From Ephemerocybe angulata (lineage: Eukaryota; Basidiomycota; Agaricomycetes; Agaricales; Psathyrellaceae), in the NCBI GenBank assembly GCA_013368325.1, contig JAACJK010000111.1, forward strand, positions 496,001-560,000: a DNA stretch of 64,000 bases, in the 5' to 3' direction. The position numbers were made by a program, and so were the translations under genes. Of the stretch, positions 35,412-47,700 are shown one piece after another. How positions within the stretch are numbered: position 1 is the stretch's first letter; each line of letters starts with the position of its first letter. The notes under the pieces are model-generated. The model searched no databases. It saw nothing but the letters and a program-made list of their open reading frames with translations, and was not told the origin of the DNA.

Positions 35412-35840
35412 CTCTTGCAATGCAGAAACACATATCATAACATCCGACACCAGTATCTTAAGAGCCTGCGCGAAACGCGCGAAATCCTTGCCGAAGTGCC
35501 TCCTGTCCTTCTCTTCGGTTTGCCCCCCACTTGCTCGGAAGAATAGGGCTGGTACACGACTCTTACAGCTTAAGGTTGCCCTCTATCACCCCGGCTTCCT
35601 CTTTGAGTCTCTATGCAAAGGGGTCGGGACTCGGAATCACTCCAACCTGGGTTCCCGTAGACCAGACCGTCACCATAATATGATAGAGGACACTGGCGGG
35701 GCGGAAGTCGAGGTGAATGGGCTTGCAGCGGCGGTTGTCATTCCATACTCACTGAGGCGTCGCTTGTTTGAGATCTGTCCCCCCTTCTGTTCCCCTTCAT
35801 ACCAAAATCGACCCGGCGCTTCAATGGTTTGGACCTTATT
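35412..35840. repeat. 3' flank of copy B, uninterrupted
   Basis: About 430 bp that matches the 3' flank of copy A in two pieces (23050-23155 and 29047-29340) and, over ~150 bp, the flank of copy C (about 54323-54170 reversed). It marks the empty site of the 5.9-kb insertion. No gene is seen. Confidence 0.7.
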
Positions 35841-35984
35841 CTACGAGCATCGTTGGCGGAGCGGCGCACAGGTATCAGCTAAATCACAAAAGAATGCGAT
35901 ATAGCCCTCAGCAGGTTTTGCGGTGACAGTAGTACACACTCACCAGATAACCATAACCAGGCGCCCCAGGGCACTTCGGTGCAT

Positions 35985-36290
35985 GCTTCAATCTTCTCTT
36001 AATTTTTACGCCGCACGGCTCGCGGGATGTAGGATTCTTGTCGCAGGGAGTCTTGGGGACGAGGCTGTCAATGCACCCTGGGCAGGTGCCTCAACCAAGA
36101 ACAAGGAACAATTCGGAGAAAAGAGTTCACAACACGAGCTCAACCTCGGCGCCTAATACTACCCATCCTAATAGATCGTTTGTATCCAGCCAGCGAAATC
36201 CATCATACGTAACTCCGGAACTTAGTATTCTCATCTTCAGCGCCAACGGAGAATAATACATTAGCAACAACACATCTATAGGGCCTACAG
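35985..36290 (+). pseudogene. Relic of a calpain-like gene 3' end
   Basis: This aligns with the last coding part and 3' UTR of calpain C4 (about 33300-33625). The runs GCTGTCAATGCACCC, GCGCCAA(T/C)GGAGAATA and AACAACACATCTATA are shared in the same order. The rest of the gene is missing. It implies a fifth calpain once followed paralogue copy B, now almost fully deleted. Confidence 0.6.
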
Positions 36291-36422
36291 CGGGCATAAA
36301 TACATAAGGTAACAGTTCAAATATCTCGGCACACCCGCTTGCTTTCCTTCGAACGAACGACTCGGATTCGGAGCAAGTGCTAGGGGGCAAGAGGCTCTGG
36401 ATTTGGTTTTTATCAGCAATAC

Positions 36423-36446
36423 GAGAGAGAGAGAGAGAGAGAGATA
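36423..36446. repeat. (GA)n microsatellite
   Basis: About ten GA units within a purine-rich stretch downstream of the GATA factor gene. Confidence 0.85.
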
Positions 36447-36449
36447 GGG

Positions 36450-37541
36450 AGTCTGGGAAGGGGTGTATGGGCGAGTGACGTTCGCTGCAGGGCCAGAGCC
36501 AGGTGGAATTTGTGGGCCCACGAGGCAGGGCTGGGCCTGACGAGGCGAAGCGAATGATCTGGAAAAGAGGAGGGAGAGGGAAATGTTCGAAGGTATAAGT
36601 AGGGTAAGGGTAAAAAAGGATTGGGGTAATAGGAGAGTAAAGTGGGCGAATATAGTACCAGAGAGACGGAGGAAGAAAGACAGAAGAGAGAGAGAGGGAA
36701 GAAAAGATGTCGCCACCGCCTCGCCTGCGTGTACAACTACACACAGCGACCTCGAGACTAGTGCGACGACAATGGCCAAGCAAAGGGGAAAAAGAGGAAT
36801 ACGAAGCCAATCGCACAAAAACCAAACAAAAACATGGCACATCGATATATACATACAGGCCAAAAACGAGGAGGGAAGAAAAGAAAGAAAAGGGTCCATA
36901 AGCACAACAAGAGTAAGATACTACGAAGGTAAGGGAGGGGGAAAAAGGGCAGACGCTTGCGCGCAGGCATTAGCACTAAAGGAAGGGGGAGAAGATACGG
37001 TCAAATAGGTACTAGTCATCCTTACAATAAGTATTCGAGGCAGCCAGAGACAGAGAGAGGAAGAGAGAGGGGAAAAGAAGATTAGGCAGAGAGGATGGAT
37101 GGATGGATGGAAGGACGGGGAAGCGGAGGAGGAGGAGCGAATCGATAGATCCAACAGACCAACCGAATCACCACAGTACTAAAATTAACACGTATGTATG
37201 TATGTATATAAGTATCAGAGGGGAGTGCATATGGGATGGATGAGATTGGATGGGATGGCATATGGAAACAAACAGATAGACAAGAGACCTAGACAGACAC
37301 AGACAGACAAACAGACAAACAAGCGACGAAACGAGATGAAAATACACGATATGCAAAGCGACGATGAGGTGGGGGGACCAAAAACAAATGGGACGAGGGC
37401 GAAGGGCGAAGAGTAATAGATACAGAGGTCGACGACAGGGGGGTCGACAAAGCGACGGGATAGGCAGGCAAGCAGGGTACGTAGGCAAGCAAGATATGCA
37501 GGCAGGGTAAGGAGAAAAGCTCACGTAGCAGTAGAAATGGC
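36450..37541. other. Purine-rich region downstream of the SRE-type gene
   Basis: The plus strand is dominated by A and G, with GGAAG, GAGAGA, ATGG and CAGA repeats, so the transcript strand of the GATA gene would be C/U-rich. No supported gene. It probably includes a long 3' UTR. Confidence 0.4.
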
Positions 37542-40500
37542 CTACGCAAGCTCAGCACCAGCAGGCGCAGCAGCCACAGGCTGCGCAACCGCCCACACAG
37601 GCTCCTTCACACCCCTCTCCCCACCCCTCCCCACAAGCGGCACACTCGCCGGCACACCCTCACTGCTCGTCACCGCCACACTCGGCACCCCCTGCTGCTG
37701 CTGCTGCACCCCCTGCTGCTGCTGCTGCACCCCCTGCTGCTGCGCCACCTGCGCCTCACCCTGCTTCGGCGACGCCCCCGCACTCGCACTCCCCGCCCCA
37801 CCCTCCGCGCCCTTCATCTCGTCAATCGTCCTCTTCACCCCCGCAATCATCCTCTCCGTCGTCCGCATCATCTCCTCCCACCTCCTCTTCTCCTCCCCAA
37901 GCACCCCAAGGTGCCTCTCCAGCTCCGCCACCGTCGGCACCCCCATCCCGAGCGCCACCCCCGCCGCCATCCCCAAATTCATCAAACTGCTCAAATCGCC
38001 CGCTCCATTCACCCCTCCGTGCATCCCCACCATCCCCGGATAATACGGGCCCATCCCAGGGTGCATCATATACCCCGGCGGCATCCCCGCCCCAGGGCCC
38101 AGCGGCGAGTGCGTCCGACTCGGCACCCCGCTCCCCGGGTTCCGCATATACGCCGCGCCCTGCCCACTCAGGAGCGCCGCCGCGACCGCCATCCCATTCG
38201 GCAGCTCAAAGCCCCCGGGCACACCCCCCGCCCCAAACGCGGGTCCCACGCGCGGACTCCCGCGGTGCTGCGGCGACGCGCTGCGCCCATGCCCACTATC
38301 CGTCCACCCATTCGCACTATGCGTCCTCTTCGTGCCCCTCGCCGCACTCGCACTATTCCCCGCCCCATGATTAGCACCATGCGCATGCGCATGCACACTG
38401 CTCTCCCGCCCGCTATCCTCCGCACCGCCCTCCGCCATGCTCACATCCTCGTCCTCCTTCTCCGCCGCCGCGACGCTCGCCCGCGTCGTCCGCGCACTCC
38501 GCCTGACGCGCTTCTTCCTTGGCTGCTCCGCGACCTCGGCGTCGGTCTCGTCGCCCTCGCCCCCCGCGGGGAGTGTGTGGGGGCGCCCGACGGAGACGAG
38601 CGCTTCTGCTGCGGCCTGGTCCGACATGCGCCCCGAGATGGCGGCACTCCCGCTTCCTGCGCCTGCGGCGGCGGGGACGCGTTTCCGCCGCTTGATGACG
38701 GTCTTCTTCATCGAGTTCGGGCGGTGCGTGCCGTGCAACTTGAAGTAGAGTCCTATAAACCAAGCGTCAGCTTCTTCGCTCATGCAAACACCATATATCT
38801 GATAAGATCCCCGCCAAATGAAAAACCACCACACCACACGCGCACCCCTCCAACCCACAAGTCCAATTCCAAAGACAGTGAAAGAAAAACTCACCACAAG
38901 CATTACATATATTATTCCCCACATCATCCCTCCTCCAAAGCGGCGTCGTACTCGTCCCACAATTCGCACAACTCAACGCCCCAACCGCACCGCGCCCCTT
39001 CTTCCCCGCGCCCCCCGACCCCAACGCCCCCGGCGCAACACTCACATCACTATCCCCCGCATCCGCCCCTCCCAATTTCGGACTCCCACGCGGGCTTTCC
39101 TCCGTTGCCGCACCCCCACTACCCGCACCCGCATTTCCATTCGTGCCATTGCCGGCGTTGGCGTTAGAGCTGGAGGTGGGCTGAGCAGAAGCCCCCGTAG
39201 CAACGACACCCTCCATCTCCATCCTTGCCGAAATCGCAAGCGCATTATTATACGTTGGACACCCCGAACACGCACTCGTCCCGCCCGTCCCATCACACCT
39301 CCCATCCCCCGGACACGTACCCCCGACATGCCCACTCCCACTCCCACTCCCATCCTTATTGGAACTCCCAGCAGCAGCACCCGCACCAGAACCGGACGCA
39401 GCCCCGGCATGCTGCTGCAAAAGCTTATGCATCGACGTCCCATTCCCACCCTTACTCGCGCTCGGCGAGGCAGCCGGGGCCGCGAACGGCGACGGGCCCG
39501 TCGTCGACGTAGAGCTCGCATTGTTTCCGTTGGCGTTGGCGTTCGCGTTCGCGTTTGCGGTTCCCGAGGCGGTTACGGGTACGGGGGGCGTATTCCGGCC
39601 GAGGTTCGTGGGCCGCGGCATATGTCTTGATTTTTGGTACAGACCTGCAGGGGTGAAAGGGAAGTGGGAAGAGGAGGGGCGACGCGGGTCAGTCATTGAT
39701 CGATATTCGGTCGGGTGAACAAAGGGTGAAAGGGTAAAAGTGAAGAAGGTAGGTTGTGGAGAAGGAAGCGAGGCGAAGAGGATAGCTGTAGATCAGGGTT
39801 CGAAGAGATAGTCGCTCGATAAACGATGCTAGAGAACAGGGTCTGGTCTGGTCTCCCAACCGGAAGCGAATAGATCCACACAAGTGAAGTGTGAAGGAGG
39901 CAGAGCACAACGAGGAACGAAAGAAAGAAGGAGAAGGAAGAAAGGGTGAAAGGGTGAAAGAAGGAAAGCCACCAAACGCAAGGCACGCTCCGAGAAGTAC
40001 ACTCCAAAACAGACTTGGAATGAGGCAAAAGGCAGGTACGATGATGCAAATCACGATCCACACACTCCGAATCCGATCCAATGAGTCGAAACACCTATCA
40101 GACTGGATGCCTGGATGCCTTGAGGTTCGCTCGCAACCCGCTGAAACGAACTCAATCCTCCGCACGACAAAGCTGCAGATCCAGCGAGATATGCCAAGCT
40201 CAAGAAAGGGAAAGAGAGAAAGAAACTTGAGAAAGGCGAATATCTGGCTGTCAGAGTGGAGCCAGAGGCAAAGAAAACGCCTAAAGATAAATTAATAGAT
40301 AGAGCGATAGAACGATGGATGGATGGATAGATGGCCAAATAGATGCCCATGGATATACGATGTCTATCGATGACTGAACATCGTCATATCCCGACCGAAA
40401 GACCGAGACACAATCTATCATCTCATCTCATCTCCAGTCTACCCGACTAGTCCATCGTCCGTCCACTCCAGACACATCTCGAAGCAAAGAGCACCCATCC

Positions 40501-42136
40501 GTCCAAACCACCCCCCAAACACAGCAAACCAAACCAAGCCAAGAAGAAGGAAGGAAGGAAGGAAGGAAGGATTGTGTTTCGTCTCAGCGATAGCTGCGAT
40601 AGCAAGCTAGCTAGCTGGCCGGCCAAAACGTGTCCGTCCTGACTCCTGGGTGCCCTACACGCGCCCGAGGAGGGGAAGGAAGCCAAAACGAATCGCTAAT
40701 GAAATCAAGCTGGCGTTGCCACACCACCCCATCCCGCGACACAACCTGCCATAGAGGGCGGACCAACCCAATCAACAAGATAAAACAACCGGAAGTTGAC
40801 CGAGGCAAAGAAAAAAAGACGGACTGACGGACGTCAAGTCCCCCGGCGGCCGATAAGCCAAAAACAGAGACAGCCACAGCCAGCATGAACGCAAATGAAC
40901 GAACACGCCGAACCGAATGAACGAACGAATACGAGAATGAACGAACGAATACGACGAACGAGGTCGACGAATGAATGAATGAACGAACGGATAAGATCAA
41001 TGAAGAGGGGAATGGAATGGAACCAAGTCAAAACCACACCCCTCGATCCACAGCAAAGGCAAAGGCAGACAGCCCGTATCCATGCACCCAACCCTGCCTG
41101 CGGCGCGCCTGCGCACATTTAGACTCTGCTTTGGCATGGGTTCCGGGACCCTGGCCACCCATTAAGCATCCGCCACTCACAGCTATGACGCCAGAGATTA
41201 AGCTCTCCGCCACCAGCCAACCTCTCGTCCGCCCGCACGTTTGCCATGCGCTGGCCAAGGATGGATGGATGGATAGCCTTGGTGGTAGGCAAACGGTCGA
41301 CACGTGTGGGTGGCGATCCTCGAGCTCGAACTCGGCGTCGGAATCGGAATCGTCGTCATAGAGAAAGTGAGAGACAGACGGGTGGGTGACGCCAAGGACG
41401 GAACGGAGGTGGGACGAGATTAAAGTTTTGAAGTCGGAGTAATGGGATCGGAGGGCAAGGGAGGGACATAGAAATGAAGCAACGAAGGAAGGAAACCCGA
41501 GTCGAAACAGGAACGAAGGAAACTCGAAGGAAGCCAAGTAGAAGTAGAAGGAGAACGGACGAACGAACGAACGAACGGTGGACGAAGGGCGAAGCAGGTA
41601 GAGATAGAAGGAGGGGTAGAAGACGGAGGAAGAGAGACTCACCACACGCATTGCAGATAGGGTTCCCGTCCGCGTCGCGGCGCCAGAGCGGGGTGTCGGT
41701 CGTCCCACAGTTCACGCACGGCGTGCGCGAGGGGCTCAGCACGCCCGTCGTGGGCGCAGCAGCATTTGCAGTCGTCGTTGGTGCGCTCGCAGTTCCGCTT
41801 CCGGGTGTGGGTCCGGGTCCGAATGATAATGGGGTGGGATTTGAGTCTGGGAGATTAGATTGTTAGTGTGGGCGTTCATGGGAGTGGGAGTGGCTTGTTG
41901 GAGGAGGGGAGAGGAGGAACAGGAGGAACAGGAAGGAAGAACAGAGGGTCTAGAGAGGATGAACGAACGAAGAGAGTACAAGAGGGGAGGAGTAGAGAAC
42001 AAGACGGACAGGAGAAGTAATCCTCACCTGGTGTTTCCGGCACTCCCCCGTCAAGGTTCAGCTGCTGCAGGCGGCCCATAGTCGCATTGTGCAGGTGGTT
42101 CACAGGCGCAGAGTCCATCACGACGGCGGGCGACAT
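37542..42136 (-). CDS. SRE1: Two-finger GATA factor, SRE/URBS1-type siderophore repressor
   Basis: CDS complement of 42028-42136, 41643-41846, 38895-39644, 37542-38752; 757 residues, in frame. Finger 1 is [20 protein letters not shown]…[15 protein letters not shown]. Finger 2 is [20 protein letters not shown]…[16 protein letters not shown], with a basic tail IKRRKR. Between them is the Cys-rich block [12 protein letters not shown]…[11 protein letters not shown], which is diagnostic of fungal iron-sensing GATA repressors (Urbs1, SreA, Sre1). These repress siderophore synthesis and iron uptake when iron is plentiful. The linkers are Gly/Ala/Asn-rich; the C-terminus carries a helical [18 protein letters not shown] stretch and Gln repeats. 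Both finger codes are split at the same point (CNACG|LY). The intron in finger 1 is ~2 kb. Confidence 0.92.
37690..37745. repeat. In-frame Gln-repeat (QQQQQGV)n
   Basis: A tandem 24-nt unit coding for GVQQQQQ, in the C-terminal tail of the GATA factor; length is likely polymorphic. Confidence 0.75.
39645..41642 (-). other. 1998-nt intron within GATA finger 1
   Basis: Donor GTGAGTCTC at 41642 and acceptor CCTGCAG at 39645 join TGTG to GTCTGTACC, giving the invariant [15 protein letters not shown]. Both flanks are fixed by the zinc-finger code. All other introns in the window where I could place both ends are below 500 nt. The interior is low-complexity (GGAAG, GAACGAAC and ATGG repeats) with only meaningless frames. 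It may hold an alternative promoter or a non-coding RNA; neither is shown. Confidence 0.8.
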
Positions 42137-44736
42137 CTGTCTGTCGGGCACTCGTCGCAGTTTTATGTTGTTATTATAGAAGGAGATTGAAGATTCGAGC
42201 CACTTGGAGTAGCGACAAGGTGGTGACTGCACAGATCAGGTTGGGTTGTTTAGCGGAGGCAACTTGTGCAATCTAATCTGCAACGCACGGATTATAGATG
42301 TGCAGCGCGGGCGGGTAAGTATTATTCGAGTCTATACGTTTCAGAAGAGAGTTATGTCGGTCGGTCGGGTGTAAACCAGGCAGAGGTCGGTCGGGCGGGT
42401 AGAGGAGGATGAGTGAACCGTCGGTGGTCAGTCGGTCGGTCACAACTTGCTAAGAGAGAGAGACAACAGACGCGCGAGTGACCGTCCCGCTGGCACTTAG
42501 ATAAAGAGTGATAACACCCGACAGCCAATCAGGAATGTTCCATTGGTCGAGATCTTGATCGGTTTATTTATCTGCGTATTGAAGCCGAGGTGCCGCGTGC
42601 TTATCATATCTGATAAAAATGTGGGAATGTGTCTCACGCCCGGGTGATTCAACGAGACGGGACCAGTCTCGGGCTCCGGGATGGTCAAAGCAAGCATCCA
42701 GGACTATCCAAGCGCTGGAGGCAGGTAGATGGTTAGACGGGGAGCGAGAGCTGGAGAGGGGATGAGGAGGGGATCCGAACATGAAGAGAGGATGGAGCGG
42801 CACGAGCCTCCCGAACGCAGATGGTTACGCCGTCCCTCAAAATTTTCCCTGTTACTTTTACATACAACTCAGGGTCGTCGCCGCCCACATCATCTCAAAA
42901 CCCCCGTCCTATCCCCCGGCGTCCGTCCCCATCTAATCTTCTCCCTCTCTCCCCCGAGCTGACGTGTTCCCAGCACCCCCGCATCTCCCATGCATGATGA
43001 GCAATTATCGCCTCCTCCATTCAAGATAAGATGCAGATGCACGTTAACTATACAGTTATCTAGGTTTGGCTTGGATCCTTCATTCCTGCTGACTGCTGGC
43101 AATCGTTGATGCAATGTGCTTAGAGGGACTAACCCGTAAGGAGATCGCACGTAAACCGAATTGATACATCGGATCAAGCGCCCACCCTCGAGGTTGCTCG
43201 TCACCGTTTTACGTGTACTAACGCGCCCAGTCCAGCCACGCTCTCCCCAGTCCTCTCCAGACCACGTCCAAACCACGTCGGTCTTCTTGATTCGATCGAT
43301 CTCTTCTTGCTCTGCGCTCTTCCCATGCTCAAAACGTTATTCCTGACTCTTGACTCTCATCGGCCCAACCTCGTATGATTATGGCTGATTATGGGCGCTC
43401 TGTGGCGACGGATCATGGGAACGCCCCAGGGCTCCGTGCGTGGGACCGCAGGCCCAGGGTGCCGCCTCGTGTCCCGGCCTTCAACCGGCCTTTCCTCGTG
43501 TACTCACATCCCTGCACAACCAAGTCCGCCCGGATCCTGGCCTCCTGAGTCCCAGTCTTCCAGGGATTTAATTGGGGTTCAAGGGACTGGGACTGGGGTT
43601 GACACTGCGTTATATCTTATCTTATCATATCAGATAGCAGGGCTACTACGAAGATGCGATGCGATGATCTCGCGCGCGCGCAACGTGTTTCATCTTATCG
43701 CCGACCGATTCAGATTCCCCATCTTATCTGCGTCCTCGTCGTAAATACGCAGAGTCCATCATAAAGCAACTGCATAAGTAGTAACTCTGGAACCACTGGA
43801 ATATAGCATATGGATTTCGTGGACCATGCATCCAGGGGTCAAGCCCGAGCCTGGATCTAAAGAACGAGGTGGGCAGGATGTGGGAGATGAATGAATTCAT
43901 GATAAGATTGATAAGATGGTCTAGCACGATCTTATCCGGCCGCGGTTACCAACCCGTTCCGCTGCGTATGTGCCTTACCCTACCTTACCCTCATGCACGA
44001 ACCACGTCCAAAGCCCGAGCGGCTTCAAGCGAAGTCAAACCAACCCTGCAAAACGAGGGTACAAAACGTAGCAAGTAAATAACCGGAGTGAATTCCAAAA
44101 TGACAACTCGAAATACACAACACACGAAGAATCACCAAATACACGACACCATGACCCTCCCGGAGTCCCAGTCACCTGTCCCGGTCCACCGGCCGCGTCG
44201 CGTCGCGTACCTCTCCATCCAGAAACCCGCACAGCGTGGTCCTAGGTGGTCCTCCCCCTCCTCCTGCCTTTCAACTTCAAGCATCCCCTCCCACAGCCCG
44301 GGATCCCCAGCGCCCTAACGGTACTGTCTAGCTTACCACCCATGTCCTACATACGCGCCCGAGTCCAGCCAGCTCTTCCGCTCACCCACCCTCTCCCCTT
44401 TGACTCCCGAGTCCAGCCAGGAAGCAAGACACCCGCCATTGGGCTTGCCCGCCGAACAGCCTGGCGCCAGCCAGAGGCGCTTGCCTGGACCGCGACTCGC
44501 TCCCCTCAGCCCTTGCCACTGCCAGCTGCCCCCGGGTCCGACGCATGCACACGCATCTTACAACCCTTCCTTGCTTCTCTCCAATCCAAGCCATCTCCTC
44601 CACTCAGTGAAAGCCAGAAGGAAACTCCCCAGCTCATGCTCAAGCCTCAAGGGCTATCGCCGATATCCTTACACTGGGCCTCCCTCCGCTATGCCGATAC
44701 TGGCAGGTCCCGCCTCCCCATTGCGCCTGTGACTTC
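42137..44736. other. Long upstream region of the SRE-type gene
   Basis: Contains no gene I can support over 2.6 kb. A plus-strand frame at 44246-44740 is Pro/Ser-rich without domains. The interval holds many GATA motifs (see the regulatory entry), and GGTC(G)GTCG repeats near 42358-42440. Confidence 0.4.
43610..43935. promoter_or_regulatory. Cluster of GATA-factor motifs
   Basis: In ~325 bp I count at least seven TTATC/GATAA elements: two at about 43617-43626, TTATC near 43694, CTTATCTG near 43722, GATAAG near 43901 and 43910, and CTTATCC near 43930. Further TCTGATAA and TTATC motifs lie at 42601-42616. GATA proteins bind such sites. Autoregulation of the adjacent GATA factor is an inference. 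Confidence 0.4.
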
Positions 44737-47700
44737 CTAACACCTCGCACATCCCTCCTGCGCATCCTTCATCTCAGAGTCAGGGTCCACGTCGTCATCC
44801 GACATATCAAGCGCGCTGCAATCCTCTTCCTCTTCCCCCTCTTCATCCCCATCCTCGGCGTCCATCTCCTCCTCATCTTCAGAATCCCCGTCCAAGTCCA
44901 CTTCGTCGTCCAAATCACTACTCGCCTCCTCAGCGTCCTCCCCTCCAGCGTCCCCTTCAGCGTCCCCGTCCTGCCCCGCAAGCTCGTCCCACGCGGCCCC
45001 AATCTCCGCCTGCACGAGCCGCACGAGTGTAGTTTGCGCGCCTTGGAGAGCGCGGGGGGCGAGCCAGGGCGGGAGGGCGCATTCTCGTTCCGCACGCGCA
45101 CGCGCACCAGGCGGACTTGTACTCGGTGACGGCTTAGAGGACAACGGAGACGGAGGGAAGGCCGAAGTCGATGAAGGAGCGGAAGGGGAAGAAGAGGAAG
45201 AGGAAGCGGAAGAAGTCGAAGAGGAAGAAGAAGCGGGAGAAACGGGGGAGGAAGCGGAAGTGGAACTCGCGGGACATGAGGAAGCGGGACAAGAAGACGA
45301 AGACGAAGACGAAGTCAAAAACACCCTATCCAACTCCACCCTCCCCTCCACCCTCCCCTCCGCCCCCACACCCAACCCCTCACCCAACCCCACACCTCCA
45401 CCACCAACCTGAAGCGCATCCCGCCCCCCAAGACCCCAAACCACATCCCCCGGCACGTCCCACACCCCATCGAGGACAAGCCTATAGGGTAGCGGGCACC
45501 CACGCGGAGTGCGCAGCCGTCGACAGGGCGCTCGGGGGACGTTGCTGTTGGCGTTGGTAGCTTGGAGGGCGGGGATTGGGACGGGGGCTGATTTTCGTGT
45601 GCCACGAGCCAGCTCGCAAGGCATACTTCAGGACACCATCGCATCTCCCCTCCTCCTCCTCCTCCTTCCCCCTCTCCCTCGCCATACCCGGATCTCTCCC
45701 CTCCCTCAACTCCCTCTACAACCCCAGTGTCCCCCCGTCGCCCTCCACGCGAAACGACGTACCCACCCCCAAAGACGTCGAACTCGCACACGAGGTCCTC
45801 AAGACACTTCACAGCGACCTCCCCCTCCTCAGCCCCTTCATCCGCACCCGCACACCTTCCCCGTACGCTTCCCCGATACACACACTTATACGCCTCCCGT
45901 ACAACTTCCCTCCAGGGCAAAAGCGCTACAGTAGAGGCACTTGCACTCAAGGTCATTTCGACATGGGATTCCACGCCGGGCGTTAAGATCGACACTGGCG
46001 AGGAGGAACTTGGACTCGGGAAGAAGTCGGGCCTGCGCACGGGCCTGCGCCGGCGTCTTGGGAGGGCGGGGTCGGAGAGGCTACCCCCGCGCTTTCTCTT
46101 TCTTGCGCCGTCACGGTTCTCTTCCCGGGCTTTGCCTTTCCCGTCTTTCTTCGTATGAATCGGTTCGGCTGGGTCTACTTTCATGTTTACGTCCGTCGCG
46201 CCTCCCGCATCCCTCGGTATGGCTGGTGCTTTCACTTTCACGTCCATCGCCTCTGAATTAGTAATAGGCGAAGGCACCGATTCAGATTCAGATGGAAGAT
46301 GAAGAGGGGATGTGGCGAGGGGAACTTGGATGACGGTGCTCAGGCCGACTTTCCATGGTGCGCGCGCCTCGGCCGTGCAGTTTGTGCGCATGTTGGCGGT
46401 GCTGCGTTGGATTGTGCCGAGCGCTTCGAGGGGCGCGACGAGCGTGTGCAGGTGCGCTACTAGTAGGCAGGCGGCGGCGGTCGTGTCTGTCGTTCCGTTC
46501 ACAATTATATGAGGATGAGCATGCGGATGAGGGTGAGGGTGAGGTGGTGGGTGGCGAGGCGAGGCGCGGGAGAGGTGTGGCTGGATATGGGTGGAGAAGA
46601 GGGTGGAGAAGAGGGATGTGGAGAGGAGGTCGCGGAGGAGGATGCCGAGGGAGGTTAGTTGTGTGCATCGCTGCGCCAGAGCCAGCGACTCTTTGCTCGA
46701 GGGCGAGGGTGGGAGGGCGTCGAGCGCCCGCACGAAGGCTCCTAGCCTCCCTATATACCCGCCTTCGCTGCGTAGGAGGAAGATAAGGAGCGCATGCAGC
46801 TCCATAAGCTGCATTTCGGCCTCGGCCTTTTCCTTTTCCAAATCTTGTTCGCTGGGCCCGCCAGGAGGTGCGGAGGCGGCGTGTCGAGCGCGCTTTGCGG
46901 CGCGTTCGAGGTGGGCGAAGTTCACGCCGTGTTGGTGCAGATACGAGGTGATCAGCGGGTAGAGGAAGCGCGCTAGGAAAGTTCTATCCGCGTAGGTCCA
47001 CCCCGCCGTCGTCCCCGATTCAGAAGGTCTGCCGCCTGAACACGCATGCGCAGAAGCAGAACTTGAACCTGCTCTGGAGCTGGGGACGGCCGCGTGTGGC
47101 TTAATGGGTGCGTTGGAGCGACTCGGGGCGGGCACGGCGCATAGTGCGGCGATGAGCGCCTTGGAGTGCGGGGTGGTGCTGCGGTGGAGGAGTGTGCGGG
47201 CGTGGGCGGCTGTTGTGTATTCGACGAGGCGGTTGAATGTGGAGAGGAATTTTTGCCAGGGGGGTGTCTGTGTCGGAGTCGACATTGGCTCTGGTGTCGG
47301 GGTGGTACCGGTCGTTGTCGCCCGTGTGGTTCCGTTGAGGGGTCCATGGGGCGGTTGGGGTGAGGAGGAGTCTAGTGTGGGGCTTGAGAGGATGGCGAGG
47401 AAGGCGTTTATTGTGTGGGCATGCTCGAGGAGGGGGACGCGGCCTCTTGTTGTTCCGAAGGAGGAAGGAGGAAGGAAGGGACGAAGGGAGAAGAGGTGGG
47501 AGGGACTGTTAAACGTGGCACGGGCGCTTAATCGAAGATGCTGACTCACCTTTGGCGTGCGATGAGCGCGAGGGGGTCGGATCCTTCTCCAACGGATACG
47601 GGTGTAGAAGGAGAGGTGTGCTGGAGATGTGAAGCTGTGAAGAGGATAAAAGAGGGGATGTCAGTCCTTTTTTGCCGTTTTGTTCTGGGTGGCACGCCTC

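Noticed and set aside
36127..36905. Minus-strand frames of 206-237 codons
   Set aside because: Translation of pyrimidine-rich low-complexity DNA (Ser/Leu/Phe runs).
37911..39167. 418-codon plus-strand frame
   Set aside because: Antisense to the GATA factor; crosses its intron and has no domain.
38818..39630. 270-codon plus-strand frame
   Set aside because: Antisense shadow of the Gly/Ala/Asn-rich linker of the GATA factor.
39689..41708. Several 90-226 codon minus-strand frames
   Set aside because: They lie in the 2-kb intron of the GATA gene, are Ser/Phe/Leu-rich from pyrimidine tracts, and lack domains.
44246..44740. 164-codon plus-strand frame
   Set aside because: Pro/Ser-rich without domain; ends exactly opposite the 3' end of the neighbouring gene.
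45482..46261. Plus-strand frames of 106-143 codons
   Set aside because: Antisense to the large Ser/Pro-rich gene.
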